Assembly: GCA_003112755.1 (NCBI GenBank)
Contig: BFBT01000003.1
Location: forward strand, 62,001 to 126,000
Length of the DNA stretch: 64,000 nucleotides
Direction: 5' to 3'
Source: Lawsonibacter asaccharolyticus
GTDB lineage: Bacteria; Bacillota; Clostridia; Oscillospirales; Oscillospiraceae
Every line of letters starts with the position of its first letter. Position 1 is the stretch's first letter. Of this stretch, positions 52,334 to 61,345 are shown piece by piece. Both the position numbers and the translations under genes were made by a program. Below the pieces are notes generated by a model. The model worked only from the letters and a program-made list of their open reading frames with translations. It did not search any database and was not told the DNA's origin.

Positions 52334-52837
52334 TCACAGCTTTTTCATGGTCTGTCCGGTCTTCCGCTCCAGGAAAGCCCGAAACTGGTCCGCGGTCCCG
52401 GTGTGAAAGCCCTGCTTGTCGAACAGGTTGCCCTGCTGGCGGCTGAGCATGAGGAAGAAGTAGCGCCCGTCCTCACACAGGGCCTGGACGGAAGAGTAGT
52501 CAAAGGACTGCTCCCCCCGCTGGTTGGCGATGACATACCCTTCATCGGTGAACCGGGCGGTGTGCCGGGCGACGCCCTTCATCACGAACCGCCCCACCAG
52601 CCAGGCCCGGATCTCGTTGAGGAACAGGGCCCAGACCAGCATCAGCGCCCCCAGCAGCCCATACAGGAGGCCCGCCCCTCCTCCGGAGGTCCAGGCCCCC
52701 CGCAGCAGGATCAGGCCGCAGAGCACCCCCATGGCCCGGAGCAGCAGGCTCCTCCAGCGCCTGTCCAGGCGGATGGCCGCCCGGTTCAGGGCTCGCAGGG
52801 CGCGCCAGTCATAGTCTGTCTCATTTACAAATTCCAT
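52334..52837 (-). CDS. YcxB-like membrane protein between the T-box and valS
   Basis: The 167-residue protein has two membrane helices (about 33-50 and 55-75) and a C-terminal soluble part resembling the YcxB-like domain (ARFTDEGYVIANQRGEQSFDYSSVQALCEDGRYFFLML). It starts with a good ribosome site (GGAGGGAG) 15 bases after the T-box terminator and ends 61 bases before valS. Function is unknown; its place under a T-box suggests only that it is co-transcribed with valS. Confidence 0.8.
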   Translation of the reverse strand: MEFVNETDYDWRALRALNRAAIRLDRRWRSLLLRAMGVLCGLILLRGAWTSGGGAGLLYGLLGALMLVWALFLNEIRAWLVGRFVMKGVARHTARFTDEGYVIANQRGEQSFDYSSVQALCEDGRYFFLMLSRQQGNLFDKQGFHTGTADQFRAFLERKTGQTMKKL

Positions 52838-52851
52838 TGCGCTCCCTCCAT

Positions 52852-53099
52852 AAAAAACGCCCTGAGCCGGTCATGGCTCAGGGCGAACCTGTCATCGTCC
52901 GCGGTACCACCTGAATTCCCCTCGCGGGGCGCTCCTATCCTCTGTAACGGGAGGACCCGCCGCTGTCTACCGCCCCGATGGGGCCTCGAAAACGGAGCTC
53001 CGGGGCCACTTCACCGCTTCCCCATATGGCCTTGCACCGTCCGGCCACTCTCTGCCATGGGAACTGCGGTTACTCCTCCCCCTCAGCGCCTGTGATACA
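52852..53099 (-). promoter_or_regulatory. T-box riboswitch leader
   Basis: The minus strand shows the T-box element AGGTGGTACCGCGG (52912-52899) and GAGGAGTAAC at the start of stem I. Stem III follows, then a terminator stem GCCCTGAGCC/GGCTCAGGGC plus a run of T (52884-52852). The leader senses uncharged tRNA; valS downstream points to tRNA-Val. I cannot fix the specifier codon by eye. Confidence 0.9.
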
Positions 53100-53105
53100 G
53101 GTGGT

Positions 53106-53134
53106 ATTATATCCAGTTTCTCCGGTCCTGTCAA
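53106..53134 (-). promoter_or_regulatory. Consensus promoter of the T-box leader
   Basis: TTGACA (53134-53129) and TATAAT (53111-53106) are exact consensus with 17-base spacing, just upstream of the T-box. Confidence 0.92.
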
Positions 53135-53207
53135 GGGACGCCGGGCCGGGAGGACCGGTAAAATTTCCTGCGCGGCCGCCCGCCCCGGAGGCTGCGCCCC
53201 AGGCAAC

Positions 53208-54056
53208 TTACAGCATGAAGCCGTTCAGCAGCTCCTCCAGCGCCTCCCGTGCCCGCTGAGGCTCCGCCCGATCATAGGCGTCCACACGGTACCACACCCC
53301 GCCCAGCGCGAAGTCGGCGCGGAACATCCGGGCGCCCCATTTGTCGTAATAGGGGTCTTCAGGGCCCTGCTCCACCGTGGTCATCACTGCGGACAGGCCG
53401 TTGGGGGCGGTGTGCTCCTCCGTAGTGTACCGGGTATCCGAGGGGAGCAGATGGCTCTGGCTGACCGGATGATCCGGCAGCTCCATCCGCTGGGTGTACG
53501 CCGTCACCCACACCTCCAGCCGGACGCCGGAATCCAGATACTCCGCCGTCCACTCCAGGGCGGTGGGGCCTTCGCTGTCGCTGCTCAGGGCCGCCCGAAA
53601 ACCGGACTGGAGCTGTTCTTGCAGATAGGCGTTTTCCGGCAGCTCCAGGCCAAAGTATGCCTCCGCCTCCTCCCAGCTTGTCAGGTCCAGCCCCACCGTG
53701 GAGGCGGGGTGCTCCGCCGCCATGTCCAGCGCCTCCTGGGGCAGATCCTCCAGCGCCAGGAAGTCTATCCCTCCCTCCAGGGTATAGCCGTCGTAGTGCG
53801 CCTCCCCCAACGCCTCGCCGTCATCTGAGAGCTCAGCCGGGAGCAGCAGGTCCTCAAAAAATTTCAGGGACTGGAACCCTCCGATCTGGTTGGCCGCCCA
53901 CGCCGACCCCAGCAGGGCCGCACACAGGCAGGCGGCGATCAGGCCGGTCCGCAGGGGCCGGCGGGCGCTGTGCCGCCGGCCCGGACCGGCGGCCTGTTCT
54001 ACCAAGGCCGGGTCCACAAGGCCCACAGCCTCCATCATGCGTTCTCCTCGGTTCAC
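53208..54056 (-). CDS. Putative anti-sigma factor / membrane-anchored partner of the ECF sigma factor
   Basis: The 282-residue protein has a short cytosolic N-terminus (MEAVGLVDPALVEQAAGPGR), one membrane helix (about 42-60, TGLIAACLCAALLGSAWA) and a large extracellular domain of unknown type. Its GTG start overlaps the stop of the sigma gene (GTGA), and an ATG at 54038 with GGAGAA ahead is a second choice. This arrangement is typical of an ECF sigma factor and its membrane-bound partner; anti-sigma activity is inferred. Confidence 0.7.
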   Translation of the reverse strand: MNRGERMMEAVGLVDPALVEQAAGPGRRHSARRPLRTGLIAACLCAALLGSAWAANQIGGFQSLKFFEDLLLPAELSDDGEALGEAHYDGYTLEGGIDFLALEDLPQEALDMAAEHPASTVGLDLTSWEEAEAYFGLELPENAYLQEQLQSGFRAALSSDSEGPTALEWTAEYLDSGVRLEVWVTAYTQRMELPDHPVSQSHLLPSDTRYTTEEHTAPNGLSAVMTTVEQGPEDPYYDKWGARMFRADFALGGVWYRVDAYDRAEPQRAREALEELLNGFML

Positions 54057-54601
54057 AACATTCCCTCCTGTTCCAAATAAGCTTTCAGCTTCTTCCGCGT
54101 CCGAAACAGGACGCTCTTGGTCCTGGACAGCGACCAGCCCAGGTGCCCGGCGGTCTCCTCCACGGTGTCTGCGTACCAGTACCGCCGCAGGAAGGCGGTA
54201 CGCGGCCCCTCCCCCAGCTCTCCCAGGAAGGCGGAGATGGCCCGCCCCAGCTCCGCCGCCTCGGCCTGCTCCTCGGGCCCCTCCCGGCTGGGGAGGCACT
54301 CAGCCAGCTCCAGAGCGGCCAGAGAGACCGTGTCCCCCTGCCGTCCCCGCCGCCGGCGGAGGAGCAGGGCCCGGTTGCGCACCACCACCCCCAGATAGCC
54401 CCGGAAGTGCTGGGGCCGGGCGGGCGGGATGGCGTTCCACAGCTGGAGCCAGCAGTCCCCCAGACACTCCTCCACGTCCCGCTCTTCCCCCAGGATGCGG
54501 CCGGCGATGGAGCGGCACCAGCCCCCGTACTTGTCCTGGAGCCCGGTCAGGGCCTCCTCCCGCCGCTGCCAGAACAGCTCTACCAATTCCTGATCCGTCA
54601 T
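54053..54601 (-). CDS. ECF-type sigma factor
   Basis: The 182-residue protein has sigma region 2 (AGRILGEERDVEECLGDCWLQLWNAI) and region 4 (LGELGEGPRTAFLRRYWYADTVEETAGHLGWSLSRTKSVLFRTRKKL). It directs RNA polymerase to a small stress regulon, probably under control of the membrane protein encoded next. The ATG at 54601 (MTDQELVELFW) is preceded by AGAGGTGAGGCC. Target promoters are unknown. Confidence 0.9.
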   Translation of the reverse strand: MTDQELVELFWQRREEALTGLQDKYGGWCRSIAGRILGEERDVEECLGDCWLQLWNAIPPARPQHFRGYLGVVVRNRALLLRRRRGRQGDTVSLAALELAECLPSREGPEEQAEAAELGRAISAFLGELGEGPRTAFLRRYWYADTVEETAGHLGWSLSRTKSVLFRTRKKLKAYLEQEGML

Positions 54602-54874
54602 GGCCTCACCTCTTTTCCGTTGTCTCTTCACTTATATAGAGCATGTCCCGCCCCGGCAGGTCGCGCCGCCAGGGAGAAAAATTTTTCCGCCTATAGAAAA
54701 AAACGCCGGCCTTCCGGCCGGAAGCGTTCTTCTGATCACGGTGCTCTTTGCTCACAAATGGCCTAGCAGGGGAGCCGCAAAACAAATTCGTCTTATACCA
54801 ACATATTGACACGCATTGACAATCTATACTATTATTGAAATTGACCAAAATAAATTGAAGGAAGTCGGTTGTTG

Positions 54875-55354
54875 ATGGACTCCCATATGACAGCGGGTGA
54901 ACGCAATAAGCGCCATAAAGCGGCGGGTCTATTGGCTGCTCTGGTTTTGGTATTGATTTTAGTTGGCTGGATCTATTATGTGTTCTCTCCCAAAGAACTG
55001 TCCAATGTCCTGGATTTCCAGCCATCTGAGGCCACAGACTACACTGTCACGGAGATGCCAAACGCAGTTTCATCAAAGTCGTGCAGCCTGGACGACACCC
55101 CGCTGATCGAAATGATCGATGCACTGAACATTCGATACTGCGGCCCCTCTTTCGGTGTGCGTCGATTTGAAACCGGACAGCATATATATGAGATCTGGTT
55201 TTACAAGGTAAATGATCAGCTTGAAGAGATCGGAAATATATCCGTTTTCGAAAACGGATATATTTATCTGGGCGAGAGCAAATATGAGGCGGTGGATCAA
55301 GAACGATTTGATGAACTTTTGGACTTCCTTCGCTCCGTGACGACAGCATCTTGA
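54875..55354 (+). CDS. Membrane-anchored hypothetical protein
   Basis: The 159-residue protein has a basic N-terminus, one membrane helix (about 18-38) and an extracytoplasmic domain ending SVTTAS. I recognise no family. The DNA is AT-richer than the neighbours, which suggests transfer. It follows GAAGGAAG; TTGACA copies near 54806-54820 may belong to its promoter. A strong terminator follows. Confidence 0.7.
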   Translation: MDSHMTAGERNKRHKAAGLLAALVLVLILVGWIYYVFSPKELSNVLDFQPSEATDYTVTEMPNAVSSKSCSLDDTPLIEMIDALNIRYCGPSFGVRRFETGQHIYEIWFYKVNDQLEEIGNISVFENGYIYLGESKYEAVDQERFDELLDFLRSVTTAS

Positions 55355-55370
55355 TACAGATAATTCCATT

Positions 55371-55407
55371 AAAAATGGGATATGCCTTCCTGGCATATCC
55401 CATTTTT
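55371..55407. terminator. Bidirectional perfect hairpin terminator
   Basis: A perfect 16-bp stem (55371-55386 with 55392-55407) with A and T runs at its ends separates the convergent hypothetical gene and coaX. Confidence 0.9.
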
Positions 55408-55438
55408 ATGATCGGCTGCAAGTTTTTTCTTCCTTGTC

Positions 55439-56221
55439 TCAGCGCCCTCCCCGCTTGGCGGCGTTCTTCTGGTAAATGATGTTCAGGCCCTTGAGCAGCA
55501 GGTCCTTCTCCAGCTTGATCTCCCGGCGGCACAGGGGCACGATGAACTGGGCCATCCCCCCCGTGGCCACCACCGTGGCCCGGCTGCCCAGCTCCTCCTC
55601 CACCCGGTCCAGCATGCCGTCCAGCATGGCGGCGGTGCCGTACATGATGCCGCTGCGCATGCAGTCCACCGTGTTCTTGCCGATCACCCGGCCCGGCCGG
55701 TCCAAGCGGATGCCGGGCAGCTGGGCCGCCCGGGAGGTGAGGGCATCCAGGGAGGTGCGCACCCCCGGGATGATGCAGCCCCCCAGGTAGGTGCTGCCCC
55801 GGTCCACCACCTCGATGGTCGTGGCCGTCCCCAGATCCATCAGGATCAGGGGGGGCTCATACTCCGCCAGCGCGGCCACGGCGATGACGATGCGGTCGCT
55901 GCCCACCTGGGAGGGGACGTCCATCTGGATGTTCAGGCCGGTCTTGATGCCCGGCCCCACCACCAGGGGGTGCTTTCCCGTCATCTTCACCAGTCCGGTG
56001 TAGACCGAGTTGAAGACCGGCGGCACCACCGAGGAGATGATGCAGTCGTCCACATCGCAGGGCTTCACCCCGAACAGGGCCAGGATGTTCTTGATCTCCA
56101 CCCCGTACTGGTCGGAGGTCTTGATGCGGTCGGTGGCGATCCTGGCCTCGAACTGGATGGCGTCGCCCTGGATGCCTCCGATAACGATATTGGTATTGCC
56201 GATATCAATGGCGATCAGCAT
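55439..56221 (-). CDS. coaX: Type III pantothenate kinase
   Basis: The 260-residue protein has the CoaX signatures: MLIAIDIGNTNIVIGGI at the N-terminus (phosphate-binding loop with Asp6), GxxVGSDR (SQVGSDRIVIAVAAL), DLGTATTIEVVDRGS and GVRTSLDALTSRAAQLP. It phosphorylates pantothenate in the first step of coenzyme A synthesis; this type needs a monovalent cation and is not feedback-inhibited by CoA. coaBC, the next enzyme pair of the pathway, lies next to it in divergent orientation. Confidence 0.95.
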   Translation of the reverse strand: MLIAIDIGNTNIVIGGIQGDAIQFEARIATDRIKTSDQYGVEIKNILALFGVKPCDVDDCIISSVVPPVFNSVYTGLVKMTGKHPLVVGPGIKTGLNIQMDVPSQVGSDRIVIAVAALAEYEPPLILMDLGTATTIEVVDRGSTYLGGCIIPGVRTSLDALTSRAAQLPGIRLDRPGRVIGKNTVDCMRSGIMYGTAAMLDGMLDRVEEELGSRATVVATGGMAQFIVPLCRREIKLEKDLLLKGLNIIYQKNAAKRGGR

Positions 56222-56405
56222 GATCTGTTCACCTCAGCGGGGAGGGCCCCCGTTTTTTCTCTGACCCGCCAGCCCCCCTTTGCCGGAGACGCGCCCACGG
56301 GTCCTTATTCTGCCACATTATACCCGACCGCCGGTGGGAATACAAGGCAGGAATTAACCGAAACTTTGCAATTCTTTTCCTCTCGCGCAAAATATCCCCC
56401 TGCCC

Positions 56406-56435
56406 TTTACAATCTGCCGCTTGGTCAGCTATAAT
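56406..56435 (+). promoter_or_regulatory. Promoter of coaBC
   Basis: TTTACA (56406-56411) and TATAAT (56430-56435) are 18 bases apart, 53 bases before coaBC. Confidence 0.8.
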
Positions 56436-56488
56436 GAAAAAAACGACAGCGGCGCCCCGCGCCGCTCTATGCAAAGGAGCGATTTGCA

Positions 56489-57685
56489 ATGCTCAGCGGA
56501 AAAACCATCCTTTTGGGCGTCACCGGCGGCATCGCCGCCTATAAGGCCGCGGCACTGGCTTCCGCGCTGGTGAAGCTCCACGCCTCAGTGGAGGTGGTGA
56601 TGACCCGGAACGCCACCCAGTTCATCACCCCCCTCACTTTTGAACAGCTCACCGGGAACCGGACCATGGTGGACACCTTTGACCGCAACTTCTCCCATCA
56701 GGTGGAGCACATCGCCCTGGCCGACCGCACCGACCTGGTGATCGTCGCCCCCGCCACCGCCAATGTGTGCGCCAAGCTGGCCCACGGGCTGGCCGACGAT
56801 ATGCTCACCACCACAGTGCTGGCCTGTCCCTGCCCCAAGCTGATCGCTCCGGCCATGAACACCAAGATGTATGAGAACCCGGTGACCCAGGACAACCTGG
56901 ATCTGCTGCGCCGCTATGGGTGGGAGGTCATCGCCCCCGCCTCGGGCCGGCTGGCCTGCGGCGCTGTGGGGCCCGGCAAGATGCCGGAGCCGGACACTCT
57001 GGTCCAGCACATCCTCCGCGTCCTGGCCCTCCCCCACGACCTGGCGGGCCGGCGGGTCCTGGTCACCGCCGGTCCCACCCAGGAGTCCCTGGACCCGGTG
57101 CGCTACCTCACCAACCACTCCACCGGAAAAATGGGTTACGCCATCGCCAGGATGGCCATGCTCCGGGGAGCGGAGGTCACCCTGATCTCTGGTCCCACCG
57201 CCCTGGAGCCCCCTCCCTTCGTCACAGTGGTCCCTATAATCTCTGCGGAGGACATGTTCCAGGCGGTGTCCCGCACCTGCCAGCAGGCCGACTTTATCTT
57301 TAAGGCCGCCGCCGTGGCGGACTACACCCCGGCCCAGTACAGCGGGGACAAGATGAAAAAGAAGGACGGGGAGCTGTCCATCCCTCTGTCCCGCACCCAT
57401 GACATCCTCTCCTATCTGGGGGAGCACCGCCGCCCTGGCCAGTTCATCTGCGGCTTCTCCATGGAGACCCGGGACATGGTAGAGAACAGCCGGGCCAAGC
57501 TGGAGAAAAAAAAGGTGGACATGATCTGCGCCAACAACCTGAAGGTGGCAGGGGCCGGCTTCGGGGTGGATACCAACGTGCTCACCCTCATCACCGCGGA
57601 CGGTGCGGAGGAACTGCCCCTCATGTCCAAGGAGGAGGCCGCCGGCACCATCCTGGACCGGGCCCTGGCCATGGCCGGCTGCTGA
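56489..57685 (+). CDS. coaBC: Bifunctional phosphopantothenoylcysteine decarboxylase / phosphopantothenate-cysteine ligase
   Basis: The 398-residue protein carries the CoaC flavoprotein part (residues 1-180: LLGVTGGIAAYKAAALASAL, the active-site histidine in NFSHQVEHIALADR, and PAMNTKMYENP) and the CoaB ligase part (about 185-398: VLVTAGPTQESLDPVRYLTNHSTGKMGYAIA, KKKDGELSIPL). Together they make 4'-phosphopantetheine from phosphopantothenate and cysteine. Length and order are standard. AAAGGAGC precedes the ATG. Confidence 0.96.
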   Translation: MLSGKTILLGVTGGIAAYKAAALASALVKLHASVEVVMTRNATQFITPLTFEQLTGNRTMVDTFDRNFSHQVEHIALADRTDLVIVAPATANVCAKLAHGLADDMLTTTVLACPCPKLIAPAMNTKMYENPVTQDNLDLLRRYGWEVIAPASGRLACGAVGPGKMPEPDTLVQHILRVLALPHDLAGRRVLVTAGPTQESLDPVRYLTNHSTGKMGYAIARMAMLRGAEVTLISGPTALEPPPFVTVVPIISAEDMFQAVSRTCQQADFIFKAAAVADYTPAQYSGDKMKKKDGELSIPLSRTHDILSYLGEHRRPGQFICGFSMETRDMVENSRAKLEKKKVDMICANNLKVAGAGFGVDTNVLTLITADGAEELPLMSKEEAAGTILDRALAMAGC

Positions 57686-57727
57686 GCCGGACCGCTGCAA
57701 GTCCCATTTTCTCCCCATACGTGCAAA

Positions 57728-57761
57728 GGAGGAGCCGCCCATAGGAATGGGCGGCTCCTCC
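57728..57761. terminator. Bidirectional terminator between coaBC and the ABC permease
   Basis: A perfect 15-bp stem (57728-57742 with 57747-57761) with a four-base loop lies between the two convergent genes. Confidence 0.88.
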
Positions 57762-57805
57762 TCTTCTGTTCTGATCTGCGGCCGCTCCCGGTCCTTCCAC
57801 CTTCC

Positions 57806-58513
57806 TTACATCAGGTCCCGCGTCTCCGCCCCCCGCAGGCTGAGCAGGACGCACAGGAGCGAGATGCCGGTCAGCACCGCGGGAAATACCGCGCTGTCCG
57901 CCATGGTAAAGCTCCCAATGTTGGCCTGGGTCAGCAAAACCAGCAGGAAGGAGGTCACAATGGCAGCTCTGGCCGAGTGCAGGGCCAGCCCCGCGAACAA
58001 GGCGATAAAGCCCTCTGTGACCGTCACGGCAGAGCGCAGGAGCAGCTGCCCATAGAAGGCTCCCCGGGTCATGTCAAAGTCCAGAGGGAAGGCGGAGGGG
58101 AGAAACCGGCTCCCTGCCAGCACACAGCCGTAGAGCAGCAGCTTCGCCGCCGCCAGGGCGCCGAAGCAGAAGATCCACACCGCCAGCATCTGGGCCGCCA
58201 GCAGCTTCTGCCGCCGGACGGGGTAGGAGAACACAAGAGACATGGTCCCGTTTTGATAGGCTCCCACGATGAAAACAGAGAGCATCACCCCGGTGAACAC
58301 CAAAAAACACATACTGGTCAGCAGTTCGATGGGGGACGAGATCCCTCCATGCCCCGGCGCCGCGTCAGGCACACCGGTCTCCGGGTCGTTGGCGATCCCC
58401 AGGAAAGCCATGGCAAAGATCAGCAGGCCAAGCGCCGCCCCAAGGAGAGCCGCCCATCTCACCCAGTTCCCGATCCGGTTTTTCCGCCATTCCAATTCGA
58501 TCAGCTTTCCCAT
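57806..58513 (-). CDS. ABC-2-type permease of an antimicrobial-peptide-type exporter
   Basis: The 235-residue protein has about six membrane helices (first near 18-38, IGNWVRWAALLGAALGLLIFAM) and MSLVFSYPVRRQKLLAAQM, typical of ABC-2 permeases of lantibiotic-immunity and BcrB type. Its start overlaps the ATPase gene by 13 bases. With the ATPase and the two-component system upstream it forms a four-gene unit for sensing and removing a membrane-active compound (inference). Confidence 0.85.
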   Translation of the reverse strand: MGKLIELEWRKNRIGNWVRWAALLGAALGLLIFAMAFLGIANDPETGVPDAAPGHGGISSPIELLTSMCFLVFTGVMLSVFIVGAYQNGTMSLVFSYPVRRQKLLAAQMLAVWIFCFGALAAAKLLLYGCVLAGSRFLPSAFPLDFDMTRGAFYGQLLLRSAVTVTEGFIALFAGLALHSARAAIVTSFLLVLLTQANIGSFTMADSAVFPAVLTGISLLCVLLSLRGAETRDLM

Positions 58514-59430
58514 GTGCTGCCCTCCTCCGATGTCAGCTTCAAAAAGTGCTCCTCCAGCGTCTCCGATCTTCTTCCGATCTCCTCCACCGCCACATGGTGC
58601 CGGGCCAGGACGCCAGCCACCTCCTGGGGGGACGCCTGCCGGTCATAGATCCGGATGATGCCGCCCTTCATGACCCGGAAGCTGCCCAAGTGCATCACGT
58701 CACTGAGCAGGACACTGGCCCTCCCCGGGTCGTCCACGGTCAGATGGAGATAAGAGGTGCCCCTTCCCTCCAGCTCACGGAGAGAGATCTCCTCCCGCAT
58801 CCTCCCCCGGTGGATGATCCCCACGGTGTCCGCCATGGCCTCCATCTCTCCGAGGATGTGGCTGGAGACCATCACGGTCATCTCATATTCTTCTCTCATC
58901 CGCTTCAGCAGATCCCGCACCTGCTTGATGCCCGCCGGGTCCAGGCCGTTGGTGGGCTCGTCCAGGATCAGCAGCTCAGGCCTGCACAGCAGGGCCCGGG
59001 CGATCCCCAGCCTCTGCTTCATACCCAGGGAGTAGCTCCCCACCGGCCGGTCGGCAGCGTCGTCCAGCTCCAGCTGCTCCAGCGCCTCTTCCACGCCCTT
59101 GGGACGGCTGTATCCCATATAGTCACAGTGGATCTGAAGATTCTCCCGGCCTGTCATGTGGGGATAGAAGGTGGGAAATTCGATGATGCTGCCCATCCGC
59201 TTCAGCACCCCGTAGGAGGTGGGCGCGAGGGGCTCTCCGAACAGCAGCACGCGGCCCCCGGTGGGCTTCCACAGGTTGGTCACCAGCTTCATCACTGTGG
59301 TCTTTCCCGCCCCGTTAGGGCCCAGGAATCCGTAGATCTCTCCCTTCCTTACATGGAGGTCCACGTCCCGGACCAGCTCTTTTTCTCCAATGATCTTGGT
59401 CAGGCGGTCCGTTTGCAGAATATACGGCAT
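58501..59430 (-). CDS. ABC transporter ATP-binding protein, BcrA/LanF type
   Basis: The 309-residue protein has Walker A GPNGAGKT, signature YSLGMKQRLGIARAL, Walker B LLILDEPTNGLDP, and the C-terminal extension typical of bacitracin/lantibiotic export ATPases (BcrA, NisF). It powers the permease encoded after it. The start is the ATG at 59430 (MPYILQTDRL), preceded by AAAGGAGG; the frame extends upstream without such a signal. Confidence 0.9.
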   Translation of the reverse strand: MPYILQTDRLTKIIGEKELVRDVDLHVRKGEIYGFLGPNGAGKTTVMKLVTNLWKPTGGRVLLFGEPLAPTSYGVLKRMGSIIEFPTFYPHMTGRENLQIHCDYMGYSRPKGVEEALEQLELDDAADRPVGSYSLGMKQRLGIARALLCRPELLILDEPTNGLDPAGIKQVRDLLKRMREEYEMTVMVSSHILGEMEAMADTVGIIHRGRMREEISLRELEGRGTSYLHLTVDDPGRASVLLSDVMHLGSFRVMKGGIIRIYDRQASPQEVAGVLARHHVAVEEIGRRSETLEEHFLKLTSEEGSTWES

Positions 59431-59496
59431 GTGTCTTCTGCCTCCTTTCACCTTCCCATTGTAGTCCCAGGACTTTTCAGAAGATTTGCGCAATTC

Positions 59497-60450
59497 TTAC
59501 GAATCTCTTTCGTCTTGCCATTTGGGCAGTCTGACCGTAAAGACAGTGCGGAGTCCGGGGACACTCTCCAGGTCAATGTCTCCTCCCATTCGCCGGGCCA
59601 GCTCTCTGGCGATGGACAGCCCCAGTCCGCTCCCCTCTCCGCTGCTTCGGCTGTCTTCCAAGGTGACCAGGCGCTGGAACACCTGCTCCCCCGCTCCGGG
59701 TGCGACTCCCTTTCCGCGATCCGCCACCTCCAGGAACAGGGCGTCCTCCCCTTCTCTCAGGGACACGCCCAGATATCCGCCGTCGCCGCCGTAGCGCACC
59801 GCGTTGGAGATCAGGTTGTTCAGGATGCGGCGCAGCGCCTCCCGATCACAGCACCCCCACACCGCTCCCTCCGGGATCTCTGCTTCCACGCGGATCTCCT
59901 GGCGGGTCAGGATCTGGTAGAAGTCCAGCACAGTCTCCCGACAGACCTCACCTACGTCTACCCTGGACCGCTCCAGCTCCATATCCCCTGCCTCCAGCTT
60001 GGCTAAGGTGAAAAAACGATCCATCAGCTCCATGACCTCCCCCGCCCGGGCTTCCACCTTTTCCAGCAGCTCCTCCCGGCACTCCTTCCGCAGCCGCATG
60101 ATCTCCAGGTACCCCAGCACCACCGTCATGGGGGTTCGGATATCGTGGGAGATGTTGGCGAGCATACGCCGGACTGCCTGCTCCGTCCGGCGGTACTCCG
60201 CCCGCCTTCTCTGCCGTTCCTCCAGCAGCCGGTTGATCTGGGCGATCAAACCGGTCAGAGCCTGGTCCTGGGTGAAGACCATGACCTGCTCCCCGCTCTC
60301 CCCGTCCAGTACCCTGCCCAGGACGGCGGTCATCTCCTCCAGACTTTGTCGCATCTGCGCCTGGAGAACGATCCGCTGATAGAGGACCGCCCCGCTCAGC
60401 GCCGCCACAGCGGCACACAGCAGGGCGGTCAGCACTGTATCGTCCATCAT
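59497..60450 (-). CDS. Sensor histidine kinase
   Basis: The 317-residue protein has one N-terminal membrane helix (about 5-25), no sizeable extracellular domain, the HisKA box with the phosphorylated histidine in NISHDIRTPMTVVLGY, and the HATPase domain (NNLISNAVRY, ADRGKGVAPGAG, GSGLGLSIARELARRMGG). Such short-sensor kinases usually sense membrane damage through a partner transporter. It overlaps the response regulator by four bases. Confidence 0.92.
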   Translation of the reverse strand: MMDDTVLTALLCAAVAALSGAVLYQRIVLQAQMRQSLEEMTAVLGRVLDGESGEQVMVFTQDQALTGLIAQINRLLEERQRRRAEYRRTEQAVRRMLANISHDIRTPMTVVLGYLEIMRLRKECREELLEKVEARAGEVMELMDRFFTLAKLEAGDMELERSRVDVGEVCRETVLDFYQILTRQEIRVEAEIPEGAVWGCCDREALRRILNNLISNAVRYGGDGGYLGVSLREGEDALFLEVADRGKGVAPGAGEQVFQRLVTLEDSRSSGEGSGLGLSIARELARRMGGDIDLESVPGLRTVFTVRLPKWQDERDS

Positions 60451-61133
60451 TTCTCCCCCAATTTGTAGCCGATGCCCCACACTGTCGCCACATACCTCGG
60501 GTCCCGTGGGTCGTCCTCGATCTTGCCGCGCAGCCTGCTGATGTGGACGCTGACCGCGTTCTCGTCTCCGCAGTAGGCGTCGTTCCACACCTGGGTGTAG
60601 AGCTGGGCCTTGGTGTACACACGTTTAGGATTCGCCATCAGCAGCTTCAGGATGTCAAATTCCTTGGCGGTCAGCTCGATCCGCTCCCCCGCCTTGGTCA
60701 CTGTCCGCTCCTTCCCATCCAGGCGCAGCGCTCCGGCTGTAAGGACCATGCTCTTCTCCGGCGGCTCCGCATACTGGGTCACCCGCCGGATATTGGCCCT
60801 GACCCGGGCCAGCACCTCCGCTACGGAGAATGGCTTTGTGATATAGTCATCTGCCCCCATACCCAGCCCCAAGGTCTTGTCCGCCTCCGTGTCCCGGGCA
60901 GACAGGATGATGATAGGCACCACGCTCTTCTTTCGGATGTGTTCCATCACGTCCATCCCGCTGACCTGAGGGATCATCAGATCCAGCAGCACCAGACCGA
61001 TCCCGCCCTCATCGAACAGCCGGCATGCATCCCGCCCGTTGGACGCACAGACCACTTCATAGGCCTCCGTCCGCAGATAGTCCCCCAGCATCTCCTGAAT
61101 CTCCCTGTCATCCTCTACCAACAGCAGCTTCAT
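60447..61133 (-). CDS. OmpR-family response regulator
   Basis: The 228-residue protein has a receiver domain (LLLVEDDREIQEM, phosphorylated Asp in LVLLDLMIPQVSG, Lys in DYITKPFS) and an OmpR winged helix (ELTAKEFDILKLLMANPKRVYTKAQLYTQVW, VSVHISRLRGKIEDD). It most likely activates the adjacent ABC exporter. The ATG at 61133 is preceded by GGAGGTGCGAGA. Confidence 0.94.
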   Translation of the reverse strand: MKLLLVEDDREIQEMLGDYLRTEAYEVVCASNGRDACRLFDEGGIGLVLLDLMIPQVSGMDVMEHIRKKSVVPIIILSARDTEADKTLGLGMGADDYITKPFSVAEVLARVRANIRRVTQYAEPPEKSMVLTAGALRLDGKERTVTKAGERIELTAKEFDILKLLMANPKRVYTKAQLYTQVWNDAYCGDENAVSVHISRLRGKIEDDPRDPRYVATVWGIGYKLGEK

Positions 61134-61300
61134 TCTCGCACCTCCGCTCCACTCGGACAGTATCTCTATTGTATCCCGGTCCGGGCCAGAAATCAAGGAA
61201 CGACCGGTACGTCCGGCCTTTTCTTATCGGAATGGGTACAGATCAGAAGTAGGGCAAAGCCGGATGGATCTCAGGGCTACCGGGCTCCTTCGAGAAAAAG

Positions 61301-61329
61301 AAAAATCCCTGCCAAAGGCAGGGATTTTT
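61301..61329 (-). terminator. Terminator of tuf
   Basis: The perfect stem AAAAATCCCTGCC/GGCAGGGATTTTT follows the tuf stop by 16 bases. Confidence 0.9.
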
Positions 61330-61345
61330 CCAAAAGGAGCTTGAA

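Noticed and set aside
49729..52446. A 905-residue open frame on the plus strand
   Set aside because: It is the antisense of valS; the high GC content keeps the frame open and the protein is low-complexity.
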